Origin: Caenorhabditis elegans
Taxonomy: Eukaryota > Nematoda > Chromadorea > Rhabditida > Rhabditidae
NCBI RefSeq assembly: GCF_000002985.6
Contig: NC_003281.10
Location: 8,184,001-8,248,000 of the forward strand
Reading direction: 5' to 3'
Length of the DNA stretch: 64,000 nucleotides
The notes under the pieces were generated by a model, which searched no databases, had not been told where the DNA came from, and saw only the letters and a program-made list of their open reading frames with translations. A program made the translations under genes and the position numbers. Shown one piece after another: positions 48,658 to 60,444 of this stretch (position 1 is the stretch's first letter; each line of letters begins with the position of its first letter).

Positions 48658-50471
48658 ATGGCGCACACCAGCGATGGATGGGGAGCTCCATATGATAATG
48701 TACGTCAATTGATAGAAGAAAAAGTAAAAAGTTAAACATGATTTGCAAATATTTCGTCACAGAAAAACATATTCGGACCAGAAATTTTTTGTTTTAAGTT
48801 TGAAAAAAAAGCATAAGTTTAGATTTTACCAAAAAAAATCCCAATACATTATTCCAATATTACCGACGTAGTTTCCAAATTTTAAGCAAACCTACGTCGA
48901 AGCTTACGAACAACTGGAAATTGCACTTTTGGAGCCACTTGATCGTATTCTTGAAACGGCAAATGTTGAAGAGTTTCGTCCAAAGTTCAAAAACCATCAG
49001 GATCCAAATGATAGAAAAAATAAGAAAAATAACGATGAAGAATGGAGAGATTCCATTTATAATATCGCAACGGATGAATCGGATACTGATGATCATGAGC
49101 AGAGAAAGAACTTTTTTCAACCACCACTTCAAGTTCAAAGAAACTCATTCGTTAAGAATACTCTGATGGAATTCAAAAGATCTTCTCAAATTGATATCAG
49201 CCGACTTGCTGTGATGGGATGTGGAGAAATGTCGTTGGAGAAAGGAATATGTGAATATCTTGGATCTTTTGGAACTATCAATGTTCTTTCTGTCGATATT
49301 GATGAGCCTTCGTTGTCTATTGGACAACAGTTGCTGGGGTGAGTTGAGCTACATCTCATTTTAGATTTCCCATAAATATATTACTTTTGAAGTAAAGCTG
49401 AATCTATTTTTTTAAGAAAACATTTGGAACGTAATGCAGAGATCTTAGCTGTGGAAACAGGACTTCCAGTGCTGATGCGATCATATGTCGGAGATATTCT
49501 TGAACCAGATCATCGCTTTGCCGATGTTGATGCGATCGTCTCAATGGAAGTGTGAGAATTTAAAAATTTTCCACCAATCGATAATACGTAAATTATTTCA
49601 GCGTTGAACACATCCCTCTTCCAAATGCGAAAAAATTTGTCGAAAATGTTCTGGGGACTTTGATGCCACGCATTTTCATTTTTTCTACGCCAAATCATGA
49701 ATATAATGCAGTATTTGGAATGGAGCCTGGCGAGTTTCGACATGGCGATCATAAATTTGAGATGAATAGGAAAGAGTTCTCGAATTGGCTGGAAGAGCTT
49801 TCAATTCGTTTTCCGCATTATCAAATCGATCCACCACATTACATCGGAATGACACGTGGCTACGAGAATCTCAGTGGTGCTTCTCAGGCTGCAGTATGTC
49901 GCCTCCAAGTAGATCTCAACACAACTCTTCCGCAAGAAGTTACACCATACGAAATGGTTCCTAAATTATTAAATATTGTTTAATTAGATTTTTATTTTCT
50001 CAGGTTGGGCACTTGCCGTGCAGATTGGGATCCCGATTGATTGCTTATAATCTTGTGAAAGAAGCTTTTTTGGATTGGTTGGAAAAGATTGAGCTTCAAG
50101 AGCACGAACCGAGAACGGTAGGTAACAAATTATTCAGATAACTGTAGATATACTATTTTTAAACATTTCACAATATTAGCATAATTTCAGGACGGCTACT
50201 CTCCTTATTGGATTTTTAATGTCCAAAACATTCTTCATCATCTGAAAGCGCCGGTCAGCTTTGCTCTCACTATTGATGAAAAAGTAGCAATGCAAGTTTC
50301 TTCAGTAATCGGAACAGTTGAATTTTAAATCTTATTTTCAGAAAATACATTCAAGGAATGACCAGTCGCAAAGTTCATGCCGAATATTCACACGGTTTTA
50401 ATGGTATTGTCATTTTACAAATGCATTCAAAGGAAGAGCTCATCAAAACGGTTCAAGATAATACACTTTAA
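48658..50471 (+). CDS. henn-1: HENN-1, small-RNA 2'-O-methyltransferase (HEN1 family)
   Basis: Exons 48658-48699, 48887-49338, 49417-49551, 49602-49956, 50004-50117, 50191-50291 and 50342-50471 sum to 1329 nt, 442 residues. The SAM-binding motif is seen as VMGCGEMSLEKG. The HEN1 metal site is intact: EVVEH (about residue 210) and the later STPNHEYN. The downstream FRHGDHKFEMNRKEF matches the family. It adds a 2'-O-methyl group to the 3' end of Piwi-class small RNAs (21U RNAs and ERGO-1 26G RNAs), protecting them. An acceptor 7 bp before the ATG suggests trans-splicing. To read through to the stop at 50471 the last intron must begin with GC at 50292. Using the GT four bases later gives a short unrelated tail. 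fbxl-1 lies about 520 bp upstream on the same strand. Confidence 0.94.
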
Positions 50472-50616
50472 AATTGCATATTTATTTTCTCCTCATTCAT
50501 TGATGTTTAACCGCGTATTTTTCATCAGCTTTATGTTTTTTATTATTCACTTCCGAATGCGATGTTCTACATGGATAATACAATTTTAAGTTCATAAATG
50601 GGTTATTTAAAATGTG

Positions 50617-51566
50617 TCACTTCTTATCAGTATCATCATCTCCAAAAAACAAACGGGACGGTAAAAATCGTTCAGCTTTGTTTTCCTTTGCATACGCTTC
50701 TCTGAAAATAACCACTGGAATATTTTTTATTGCTCCAAACACTTTTCCAGAATACGACCTACTTCAGAGCTGCAAAATCAATATGGGTTGGAATAATTTT
50801 CGTATCCTCTTCAGTCAAGTTTCGTGGAATTTCAGCTCCATTTGCATGATCGATATTTGAAAGATCCAAAATAATAACATCTCCATCTCCTCTTACTTTT
50901 GGTACAAATGTGTCACTAATATCATCTTCGAACATATGCTCCAAAGTACAAGATGTTAAGAGAAATGAAGACAGAAGTATGGATGCAGTGATATACTGAA
51001 TGAATGCTATTATTTACCAAAACGCGAAATTCTACGATTATTCCCTCAAAAGTACGGTATCCGGTCTCGTTACTACTTAATTTTGTTGAAATGCAAGAAA
51101 GTACGCGTCTTTGAAGAGTACTGTAATTGTAACTTCCGTTGCAGCGGAAACACATTAATTAGGTCAGAGACTCAAATATGACAATAAAAAGCACACCAAT
51201 TTTGTAAAAATTGTGCGAAAAGCCATGGAACCCCCATTCAAATTCTGCAGCAGCGAGAGTTTGAGATTACAGTAATCTTATAAGGAACACACTTTTTCGC
51301 AATAAACAAAAATTAGTCGTGTCGAGACCCTCCACCGTGTTTTGAGGGCCAAAACTAAAAATTTCTCAAACTCATCGAAATTTAATAATAATAGGTCTAA
51401 AACAATCTCTTTGCAACATCTCAATTCTCAATCGAAACAAATTAAAACATACCTTCATTTCTCGGAGATATAAAATACTGGATCGAAACCAATCAAACCG
51501 AGACGAAAATTTCTCGTATTTGATATCAGAAATTGTTCGGTTTGCGACGCTTTTTAACAAGGCCAA
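50617..51566 (-). CDS. Small acidic protein of unknown function
   Basis: Exons 51453-51566, 50763-50938 and 50617-50701 sum to 375 nt, 124 residues. The N-terminal part is basic and aromatic (YEKFSSRFDWFRSS). The rest is acidic (FEDDISDTFVPKVRGDGDVI, LTEEDTKIIP) and ends in FFGDDDTDKK. No signal peptide or membrane segment is seen. The acceptor of exon 2 (TTTGGAG at 50939) is atypical, so that border is the weak point; an extra exon inside the 0.5-kb intron is possible. That intron holds repeat family B. It is convergent with henn-1, with 145 bp between stops. I do not recognise the family; it may be C02F5.5 by position. Confidence 0.65.
51054..51340. repeat. Inverted-repeat element (family B), diverged copy
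   Basis: It begins TACGGTATCCGGTCTCG and carries GTACGCGTCTTTGAAGAG and TACTGTAATTG. It ends with TTAGTCGTGTCGAGACC and CACCGTG, a diverged mirror. Same layout as 47479-47722. Confidence 0.75.
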
Positions 51567-52211
51567 ACAAGTGAAAGTAGGCGGAGTTTATGGTCAAATC
51601 ACCGGATTTTTGGAAGATTGTTTTCTCTCGGTTTCATCCGACATTTCTCTGCCAAAGATACTGTAGTGATCGAAGTTTTTGAAAACATTTATTTAAATAA
51701 ATACTTTTTGGCATTTGGTTTTTCTGAACACAGCACATAATCCCGGACGCCTTCTTTTCTTTTCAAGGTCAACGCGTAAACACATAATTCAGAGGACAGG
51801 TTCTCAGTTTTTCAAATTTCAGTTTATGTGGCAAACATTTCACGAACCAAGGGTTTTTGGTAAATCACATTTCAAAGACTATAGTCTAGAGACTATTCTG
51901 AAAAGTTGAATTTTCTTTCACTTATGACAACACAAATATACAAACAAGTGTTAGAGAAAGTTGGGATTTTTGATTAATAAGAAACCAAAGAAACAAACAC
52001 TTTTCGAGTTCATATTTTTTAAATTCCAAATTAATACAAATATCAAAAGGATGAACTTTTATTTACAATTTAAAATACACTTGACCTTTTCCTTTTTCAC
52101 CGTGGCACAAAAAACCTTAGGGTCATTTGTAAGCGTATTTAACCATAGGATTCAAATTGTTTTATTATTCGTAAATCGATCCTCCATTAGCATCTCAAAT
52201 TCTCTCCATCA
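51567..52211. other. Divergent intergenic region
   Basis: 645 bp between the start of the small acidic protein (-) and the four-span protein (+). It must hold both 5' regions. AT-rich, with no recognisable gene. Confidence 0.5.
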
Positions 52212-52857
52212 ATGTCGTATATGGAACAAATCCCACCTTACGAGTACTACAAGTACGTGTTTGGAACCAGATGTGCCGTTCTTGCATGCTCATCTTTTGA
52301 GGTTTGTGGTTTACTTATATTTAATTCCAAAGAAAACATTTTCAGCTTATGATGGTGCTCTTAGGTTCACTTGGAGATAGTAATGTTCTTGCAAAACTCT
52401 TCTATCTCGTGTTCCTTGGTGCTTCTGCTGCAGTTTCTGGTTTCAATCTTCAACAGAACATCGATGGTCGTGATGAAATTAAAAAGATCACCGGATCCGG
52501 AGACAATGAGACTCGTGGAAAAGCAGCTGCTCTTGTCGGGATTCCAGCTCTTGCTGCAGTTTTTGTGTTCCTGTGCGTATCAGGTCATGCATTCTTCTCG
52601 TTGTTCGTGTTGGTTCATGTTCTCGCTTCAATCGGACAACTCGGTATTGAAGCTTACGAGGTAATGATTCTAGTTATTTAGATTTCAGGATAACAGCAAG
52701 ATAATCTACAGGACTGCTCATATCTTGATTATTTTTCCAGGTGAGAAATGGATTCTGTATCAAAGCTCCAGAAAACAAGAAAGCTGTAGCTGATTCGTAC
52801 GATCAAAATTATCAAATTTTGAATATGGTTCAAGACAGTGTTTTTGACAAGAAGTGA
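52212..52857 (+). CDS. Four-transmembrane protein of unknown function
   Basis: Exons 52212-52301, 52346-52660 and 52741-52857 sum to 522 nt, 173 residues. Four hydrophobic segments are visible: around [58 protein letters not shown] and [16 protein letters not shown] short charged loop ([20 protein letters not shown]) lies between the second and third. Both ends look cytosolic, with a C-terminal tail ending in DSVFDKK. No tetraspanin CCG motif. The layout recalls MARVEL/claudin-like four-span proteins, but I cannot assign a family. A canonical polyadenylation signal (AATAAA, about 52888) follows the stop. It converges on the first tetraspanin, with 126 bp between stops. Confidence 0.85.
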
Positions 52858-52983
52858 TCTCTTTTGTTCCCATGGACTATCTGCATTGAATAAACGTGAA
52901 AGTTGCTGATTTTTGTGTATTATCTGTTTTTATCCAAAACATTTTTTAATACTGCTACGTACAGGGCCATTAATGAGAATTTT

Positions 52984-53873
52984 TTATTCCGAAGATTCCC
53001 ATGCAGGATTCTCATGTTGTGCTTCTATCTTCCTCAGCACATTTCTGGGTTCAAATACTAAAACCAAGACGGCAGCACCAATGATGACAATTTGAAGTAA
53101 CAGTACGGGAATCAAGATAATTCCAGAAATCATCATTGTATTATCAACACTATTGAATAGAGCAATATCACATGAAGGAGCATTTGGACATTTCCATTGC
53201 CCATCTTGAACTCCACAGCAATTATACTGAAAATGTTTTCGATTTCAGTGGATAATGAGTTATCTACTGGCCTACCGTGTTTTGAATTATGGAAATATCA
53301 AAAACAGAGTTTGTCAAATAAATATCATTTGCAAAACGATAAAGAAGACTCCGAAGACTTCCACGCTTCGACCAAAGAGCAATACTTCCACCGAGCTCCA
53401 TTATAAAGAATATGACTATTAGAACTAGACATGTGGCTAGTACAGGCTTCTTTTGGCTAATTGCTCCAATTAATCCAATTATGGACAGGGGACCGGCTAT
53501 AATGCAAAGCCCGTAAATGCTCCAGTAGACTGAATAAATCTGAAAAGCTGGCTTTGTTTGTAAATGTTTTATCTGTGATAACTGACCCAAGATCTCATGT
53601 CGAATTTATCATCTGCCAAAGGTTGAGATGAATTGTAATTGAAAACTACATCTTTGAGATCACGTTCATACGATTTATCCTCCATCAGAGAACCCCAGAT
53701 ATCTAGTCCGATTGAGCAAAACTGAAAATTAAATAGAGCTCTAGTCGTCACATAGAAACAAATTAAAATCAGAAAGACTTTCAAAAAAGTGAGAAAGTAC
53801 AGTAACCCACCAGCATTGCAAGACTCAAACAGAATATTGTGATCCTTGAAATAAAGGCAATCCTTGACGTCAT
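52984..53873 (-). CDS. Tetraspanin (tsp-1/tsp-2 pair), downstream copy
   Basis: Exons 53811-53873, 53587-53721, 53276-53539 and 52984-53226 sum to 705 nt, 234 residues. Four membrane segments are present: near the N-terminus (ITIFCLSLAML), IYGLCIIAGPLSIIGLIGAI, VLATCLVLIVIFFIMELGG, and a last one from MMISGIILIPVLLLQIVIIG. The large extracellular loop carries the tetraspanin hallmark NCCG plus two more Cys (WKCPNAPSCD). Tetraspanins organise membrane microdomains and partner with integrins, proteases and receptors. The locus encodes the tsp-1/tsp-2 pair by memory; I cannot say which copy is which. It is adjacent to and same-strand with the copy at 54139-55397, with shared exon layout and a shared VDNTMMISGIIL segment, so a tandem duplication. 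Confidence 0.9.
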
Positions 53874-54138
53874 TCCGATCTAAATTCTTCCGAGATGTTT
53901 TAATATTATCAAAAGGTATACAAAACTCGTCAGTTATATCATTTTGACCGTAAAATACGGGGTGGAGTTATAAAAAAATGATGTTACGAAATAAGATAAG
54001 AAATGTTTACTCAATGATTAACCCGTAGATAACAACAAGACTATAATTACAGTAATGAAATTGACATGTAATCAGGACACATTACAACGTGTGGAATGAT
54101 TCAGAACAAATGAATGACAAGGGTACTGTAGTTCGTCT

Positions 54139-55397
54139 TTAAAAACGAGTGTCTTCGGTGATGTCCGCAAGTTGGGTTACTCTTGGCTCGTAACTGTACT
54201 TGTAGGTTTTCTTCCTTGAAATCAATATGGGAACTGGAAGAATGATAGCAATAGTTTGAAGGATCAGAATAACAAGAAGTATGATTCCAGATATCATCAT
54301 AGTGTTATCCACACTATCAAACACTGCCACATCACAATGAGGCTGAAAAAATTGAAATATTAAGTTTATGAAAATTCAATACCTTTTGGGACATTGGACC
54401 GCAATACATAACGTTGAATAGTGAGTTCTCGATACCGCAACAGTTGTACTGAAAATTAATGCATTATTAAAAATTCCTAATTTTTCAGAGCCCACCTTAT
54501 CCTGAATAATCTTCAAATCATTGACTGAGTTTGTAGTATACATAGCATCAATCAAACTGTTTGTATTATCATGCAATGAATTTCTTCTTACAAGAACAGC
54601 CACTCCACATCCAATTTCTAGTGAAACTAGAACTATGATCAGTACGAGATAAGTTATCATAAATCCCTTTCGTTTTGGCCAAACACTTGAAATCATTCCC
54701 AAAACAGCTGTGACAACGGCTCCCAAAGAAAGGCCGATAATGCTCCAGAATACAACGATGAGCTGAGGTTGGTTTAGATATTGACTTATTTATGCTGTTA
54801 ATTTTTATTCAAACTTTAAAACAAAACTAACTCTACAAAATTGGCTTCCACACGGGACCAAGTTCTTTGCCGGAAAACTATAACCAGACCTAGGTGATAA
54901 CTTACCCAAACACGAATATTAAATTTAGCATCAGCAAGGCTTTTTGGATCATCATACTTGTATATGACATTCTTTAAATCGGTGTCAAATGAACTGTCAT
55001 AACCCATCCAAAATCCAACGGCAATCAAAGCAAGTGCTGCTAGCTGAAATAGGGATCCAATTTTGAGTTATACTTATGAGAGAAATTTATTTTCGTTAAT
55101 GCTAACACTTTTGATTTGAAAACTGTCAATTGTTACATTTAGTAGTTCAAGCTGGCGTAGTCCTTAAAGAAGTAGCTTCTGCCTTATGGGATACACATGC
55201 TGGTATTTTTGGACATGTGTGGAATTATATTTTGAGTATTTCCTATTTTGCCATTGTAAATCTAAAAACGCTAATTGTTTCTCTATTTTCCAGTGCGCTT
55301 TTCTGAAATTCGCTTCCTGTAAAATAAGTAAACTCACAAGCATTGCTAGATCGAGAAAAAACAAGACGGATCGTATGATAAATTTCCAAGTTGCCAT
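54139..55397 (-). CDS. Tetraspanin (tsp-1/tsp-2 pair), upstream copy
   Basis: Exons 55338-55397, 54906-55043, 54496-54762, 54383-54448 and 54139-54342 sum to 735 nt, 244 residues. Four membrane segments: FIIRSVLFFLDLAMLLAALA (spans the first splice), IIGLSLGAVVTAVLGMI, ITYLVLIIVLVSLEIGCGVA and the last from MMISGIILLVILILQTIAII. The loop contains NCCG, CGP and HCD cysteines. The C-tail ends QLADITEDTRF. Compared with its neighbour it has one extra intron in the loop and a longer loop. I chose the ATG at 55397; the frame stays open upstream, but only with a TTG. Same strand as the neighbour, with 265 bp between them, so the two could be co-transcribed. Confidence 0.9.
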
Positions 55398-56943
55398 TTT
55401 TGATCTTCTGCCGAGATTATTGCCTGAACGAAGTGCCAAAAGTAGAACTGACTCTACCTGTCGTTTTTTTCGAATAAATAAATGTTAAAAAAGGTGTGAG
55501 TCAGAGAGTGATATCAGGGACAGATGAGCAAACAAACAAATGAACTTGTGATAAGGAAAGAATGTAATGAAGGTGGAAGAGGTGGAGGAAATCTGTAATT
55601 TTCTTTGGTTCTGATGACTTACAAGTTAAATATACAAAAACATTGAAAACAAGTGTTTCGAAATGTTTGCTTGTAGGTTCGTTTCTGCATCCTGTCCTCT
55701 ATTTACAGTGATGGATCGAAACGGGGAGGACAGGATATGTGCAGCAGTAAACTGATGAAACTTAATTAATTAGCTTAAAAGCCACAAGCCGGGAATCTGC
55801 CTCGTACTATTGTACCTTAACAAGACTATAGCCTTGTTTTCTCTTTTTATATACTGTACTTTTCAGTTTGCACATTTTTTAGCGATTGGAAGCAAACAGG
55901 CAAGCGCTTTATTTAAATGAAATAAGTGTAGTAAAACTGTATTCAATATTTCGAAATCTCTTTCTGAAAGTAAATTTAAACTCTGTTCTATGGAAAATCA
56001 GCATGTAACAAGAAAAGAATACGAGAGAGTAGACGATGAACGCTCAAAGTTAATATTTACTCACAAGTTTATCATATTCAATAAATAGAACCACGCAGAG
56101 AAATAGTTGCGAAATGTGCATATTTTGGAGTTAGGTATACGGATTTTGATGTATCAGTGTGACTCTTTCTGGCAACGTGTGGTAATATGAATAATGTGGA
56201 GCAGTGAATTTGGTACAGTTATTTTTGTTATTTTTGTCAATTCAAATTCAATTCAATTCAAGATGAAACTTGTTTAAAAACACTATATGTAGTAATCGAA
56301 CCCGGAAATTCTTTTAATTGTTCAATGTATGTACGTATCAGTTATGCCACAAATATCCTGAAAAATTAATGACCAATTGAGTCACCTCTAACATCATATA
56401 ATTATCTTTTTAAATATATCATAGACCTTTTGGTCAATTTCTCACGAAACGTTTATGTTGATAAGACAATTGTTGAGCAAACAACTATAGTCAAGTTAGA
56501 CTTCGATTTTGTGACTTTTTGCTCTCGTTTACTATTTTGATGATATCAAGATTGTGGCAGGCATAAAGCTGACTAATAGTGATGTTTAAAAAACATTTAT
56601 GCGTACAAATAGAGTGTCTCTAAAAATTTGAAAACCTCTAAAATTTCTAAGGGGCTAGAAGTGGATATAAGCAATGGAGAACCACACATTCCAATTTACT
56701 GCGGGTGCGGAATTAGCTGTTCCTAGAAACCAATAGAGTGAGTAATTATATTTTTAAATTTCAGTCATCATCTGAATGATATTTGACAAGTACAGGAAGG
56801 TTCTTAGGCGGATTGATGATATGTTGGTTTGAGTATTGAGTAAATTATAAATCTGAATTACTTCTATGCAACTTAAAACTATTTGATGTTTATTCATAGA
56901 TGCATTTGAAAATTTTACAGATGAATTTATTAATCCCAAAAAA
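55398..56943. other. Intergenic region
   Basis: 1.5 kb between the tetraspanin pair (5' side) and the 3' end of the C2H2 gene. The first few hundred bases should hold the tetraspanin promoter. AT-rich; no gene, hairpin or tandem repeat stands out. Confidence 0.5.
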
Positions 56944-58869
56944 TTAAAACATGAAATTCATAGAATTCATTGCCTCTCTGTCCAATTTCCTTCTTTTCGT
57001 CATTCTTCTGTACTTCTCCCCCTCCACAAATCCACTAGCTTGCCCAACTAAATGAATACTTTCCGAAAAACAATTGTTCCACAATTCCTTAAGTTCATCA
57101 TCACTGACTTGTTGGTCAATATCTCCATCGACTCCATCTCCAATTCGACTTGAATCTCCACTCACCAACGCCTTCATACCGTAACCTTCGACACGTTCAT
57201 TTGGATGAGCTTTTGCATAATGAGAACGCATTCTACGGACATTTGTGCACTCGAAACCACACAGCTTGCAAGGAATTTTTCGATTTGAATGAGTCAGAGC
57301 ATGATCTAGAAGTCGAAGTTTTCCATATTTTACACGCCAGTTGTATTTGAGACCACATCCCTGAAATTATATTTTTATTATTGAGAGGGATGTGAATCGA
57401 GCAGAGACCTTGGGCATTTTCATAGGTGCCTTAATCATGCCTGTCTACATAATGCCTAACTCATGCCTTTTTGTAATTCTTTGGAAGTATACCTAAACAT
57501 GACTCATGTTTGCTTCAAGCCTGCCTACCTAATACATACCACCAACCTCCATTCTTTTTTGTTCCTACCTACACATGCATCATTCCTGCTTGTATGCCTA
57601 CCTCAAACCTTCCTGTCTCATACCTGTCTACTCCATGCCTACCTACATGTTCTAGAAGCTCAAGCCAACTCACCGGAAAGTTGCAAGTAATTACATAGTT
57701 CGCATGTGAACTTTCCAATTCTTCTCCTAATCCCTTTTTTAGACCTTTTAGCAAACTTGCTTCTTCATTCTTTATCTTGCTTTCAGTAAACATTTGTTGA
57801 CGAAGAAGATCTTCAATTATATTTCTTTCTTGTTCATTTGCCTGTTCAGAATCATTTAATGAGAAACTTGATGATCCTGAAGTTTGATCTAGTATCTCTT
57901 CAGACTCATCTAAAACTTCTTTCTTTGGAACTTTCAACGCGCTTGATGGATCCGATGGAATGTCTGATGATGTTCCGGGAATATCTAAATTTGCAGTGGG
58001 ATCCCAGTCATCAAATAATCCTTTTAGAACCTGAATTAGTTTTTAATAAACCAATAAATTCCCAATTTTTCCAACTTACAGATGCTGGTCTCTTTCCTCT
58101 GCTCATCGCATCTGAATCTCGTGGCTTCAAACCCAGAGTATCGACTAAATTCAATGGTTGAGCAAATCCAAGTTCAGCGGAAATGCTTTTAAATGGTTTT
58201 TTGAGAACATTTTGTGATTGTGCAGATATAGATTCTAGACATTTTGGAGATGAAACTAGTTGTGGGGCACATGAGGTTGGTGGAGTTGCCGGTTTTTGAA
58301 TTTTCTGTGCAGGAGGATGAATTGGAACTTCTGTCACCCACGAATCCGGACAACCAATCGTTTTCTTTAAATATATTTTATTTGGAGGTTTCATTAAATG
58401 CAATTTACCAAAAAGTTGACTCAAAATTTATAAACAATTTGAAATTTTAACGTGTTTTCGCTTTTCTAGGCAATTGTAGTGCCTTGGTGCTTTGATTAGT
58501 TCAGTTTGTGGAACATCAAAGTGAGTAAGTAGTTTGAGCCACTGGGGATTTTGTAAACACATTAGCTTAAAAGTACTATTCCTAATTTAGAGTTGTTTCC
58601 TACAGTAATATCATTCCAAAATTACAATTTTATAAAATACAGTATTTATGATTTTTGATCGACCATTACATAAAGAATAACCTGTCATATTATTTTTATT
58701 GCCAAAATAATTATTACTCAAGTTTTTCTAATCTCGGGAATATTTATATAATTAGAAGCTAAATGTTGCCAAAAGCTTGACCTACCAAAATAGATTGCAA
58801 ATCGAGTCCTCGCATTTTGAGAACTTCCAAAGTTTGATTGTAGATGTTAACTTGAATATAAGTTGACAT
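56944..58869 (-). CDS. C2H2 zinc-finger protein
   Basis: Exons 58786-58869, 58452-58565, 58080-58364, 57674-58030 and 56944-57360 sum to 1257 nt, 418 residues. The N-terminal two thirds are low-complexity with Pro/Ser and acidic stretches. Two zinc fingers follow. The first is unusual (CNFPGC...LLDHALTH) and split by an intron; the second is canonical (CKLCGFECTNVRRMRSHYAKAH, C-x2-C-x12-H-x4-H). The tail has an acidic patch (QQVSDDELKELW) and a basic segment (RRMTKRRKLDREA) resembling a nuclear signal. Probably a nuclear DNA- or RNA-binding protein; target unknown. The 312-bp intron between 57674 and 57360 is full of degenerate TGCCTACC repeats. By position it may be C02F5.12 (memory). Confidence 0.82.
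57418..57650. repeat. Degenerate tandem TGCCTACC-type repeats
   Basis: About a dozen imperfect units (ATGCCTGTCTAC, ATGCCTAACTC, GCCTGCCTACCTAA, TGCCTACCTC, ATGCCTACCTAC) lie in one intron of the C2H2 gene. The reverse complement (GTAGGCAGGC) resembles small patches at about 27215-27241 and 33150-33180. Confidence 0.75.
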
Positions 58870-59222
58870 TTTTCAGTAAATACCAACTTGTCGAGTTGCA
58901 AAGCAGGAATGAATCAATGACACAGCTGGGCAGACCACAAAGTAAGAGACTCGAAACGCAGACGGTTCTAAGCAGCGCCGACTCACTCCTTCTTTTGCAT
59001 TATATCTTGTGTCTCACTCGTGCGTTCTTGCCCTGTGTGTTTTCGCTCTCTGCATTTTTCTCTCTATTTTGTAGTTTGCGTTGGACGCCGAAATGTAGTC
59101 ATGTTGTAGACTACAACATATAAGTGGAGGAATATTTATCAGATTACCGGGATGGTAAAACAATTTCAGAGGGGAAGAGGATACGAATAAGTTAAAATAA
59201 AATGAGATAGATACTGCAATAA
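58870..59222. promoter_or_regulatory. Upstream region of the C2H2 gene / downstream of pbs-6
   Basis: 353 bp. It contains a C/T-rich, promoter-like patch at 58975-59075 (TCACTCCTTCTTTTGCATTA, CTCTCTGCATTTTTCTCTC) close to the C2H2 start, and AATAAAATGAGATA before the pbs-6 stop. Confidence 0.45.
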
Positions 59223-60092
59223 TTAATCCTCACGAAGTGGCAGGAACTTTACGACGACTGGCTTTCCGGCTTCAGCGATGACCAAGTGAATTTTGTCTCC
59301 AGTAGAGATTTCACGCTCAGCAGCACCACGGAACGAATCCTAGAAAAAATAAATGAATTAGGTTAAAATTACGAAATTCAATTATACCTTCATCAATGAG
59401 ATGGCTCTGTCCAATGTGAGTTCCGGACGCTCATATCCTTCAGAGAGCGTAACGTGCCCGATTTGACAATCCAAGAATGGAATGATCATTGGTTCAGCGG
59501 CTCCACTGGCTGAGTATCCAAGACGCTCGATACATCCGATTGGGTCGTAACTGAACACGGCCCCTTTTCCGTGCTCGTCAATTCCGGCAAGAATAGCTCC
59601 AGTGTAGTATGGGAAGAACCGACGGTAATAGAGGTTGCGGGAGAGAAGTTCTGCGCAAAGATCCACAGACATGTCAGAGCGATAATCGAAGCGGTACTTG
59701 TGGAGACGAGATTGGAGAACTTTCTTCAATTGGAGGACATCTCCATAGAATCCAGAGGTGGTGAGGATGATGTTATCATTCCTGAATTAAGAATTATTAT
59801 TAAAACAAAGACAAATACTGGCTTACAAAATTTGAATCTTCTCTGCGTCACGTGTAAGAATGTTGATGTCGTTTTGGGTCATTCTAGTATCACTTGCCAC
59901 GATGGCAAAGTTCTCCCCAGAAATGGCACAGGTTGATCCTCCCTCCATTGAATACGGGTTCCAGCGTTGACGCTCAATTTGTCTGGAACTCATCCACTCT
60001 GGATGAGCTGCAACTTCCTTCATTGCCTGCTTGAACATTGCCATTTCATTGGTGGCGTTGGCGACAGCCGTGATTCCAGTGAAGCTTGTCAT
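59223..60092 (-). CDS. pbs-6: PBS-6, 20S proteasome beta6 subunit
   Basis: Exons 59827-60092, 59388-59781 and 59223-59339 sum to 777 nt, 258 residues. The sequence follows human PSMB1 closely: WNPYSMEGGSTCAISGENFA, IVASDTRM, LYYRRFFPYYTGAILAGID and GKGAVFSYDPIGCIERLGYS. The N-terminal stretch of about 50 residues is the expected propeptide region. Beta6 is a non-catalytic beta ring subunit; the residue after the Gly-Gly is Ser rather than the catalytic Thr, in keeping with that. It acts in the core particle in cytosol and nucleus. It is head to head with cids-1, the two ATGs being about 350 bp apart. Confidence 0.96.
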
Positions 60093-60444
60093 CTGAAAAA
60101 GGCGTATACTTATTTAGTTGAAACAATATAAATATTCAATATGACAAAATTCAATTAATACAGAAAACAAATGCTCGAAATTTGAGAATTCAACATAACA
60201 GGAAATGCTGACAATGAGAGACATCGTCATTTACAATGTTTAGTCCGCAGTTTTCTGCGCGTTCAAATGCACATCGCACATCGAACTATACGACACTTTG
60301 CTGAAATTTATTGAAACGCGTTTTCCTCTCTTTTTTGAATGAAAATTCATTTTTCCAAGGTATTTTTGAGGACAATTCATCGCTTTATCTACATTTCTGA
60401 TTAAAATTTTTGTGATTTCTTTTTTTCAATAATTGATATTTCAG
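60093..60444. promoter_or_regulatory. Bidirectional promoter region, pbs-6 / cids-1 operon
   Basis: 352 bp separate the two divergent start codons. A GC-richer core (GCACATCGCACATCGAAC, about 60268-60286) sits in the middle. The sequence ends with TTGATATTTCAG directly before the cids-1 ATG, a good spliced-leader acceptor. Confidence 0.6.
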
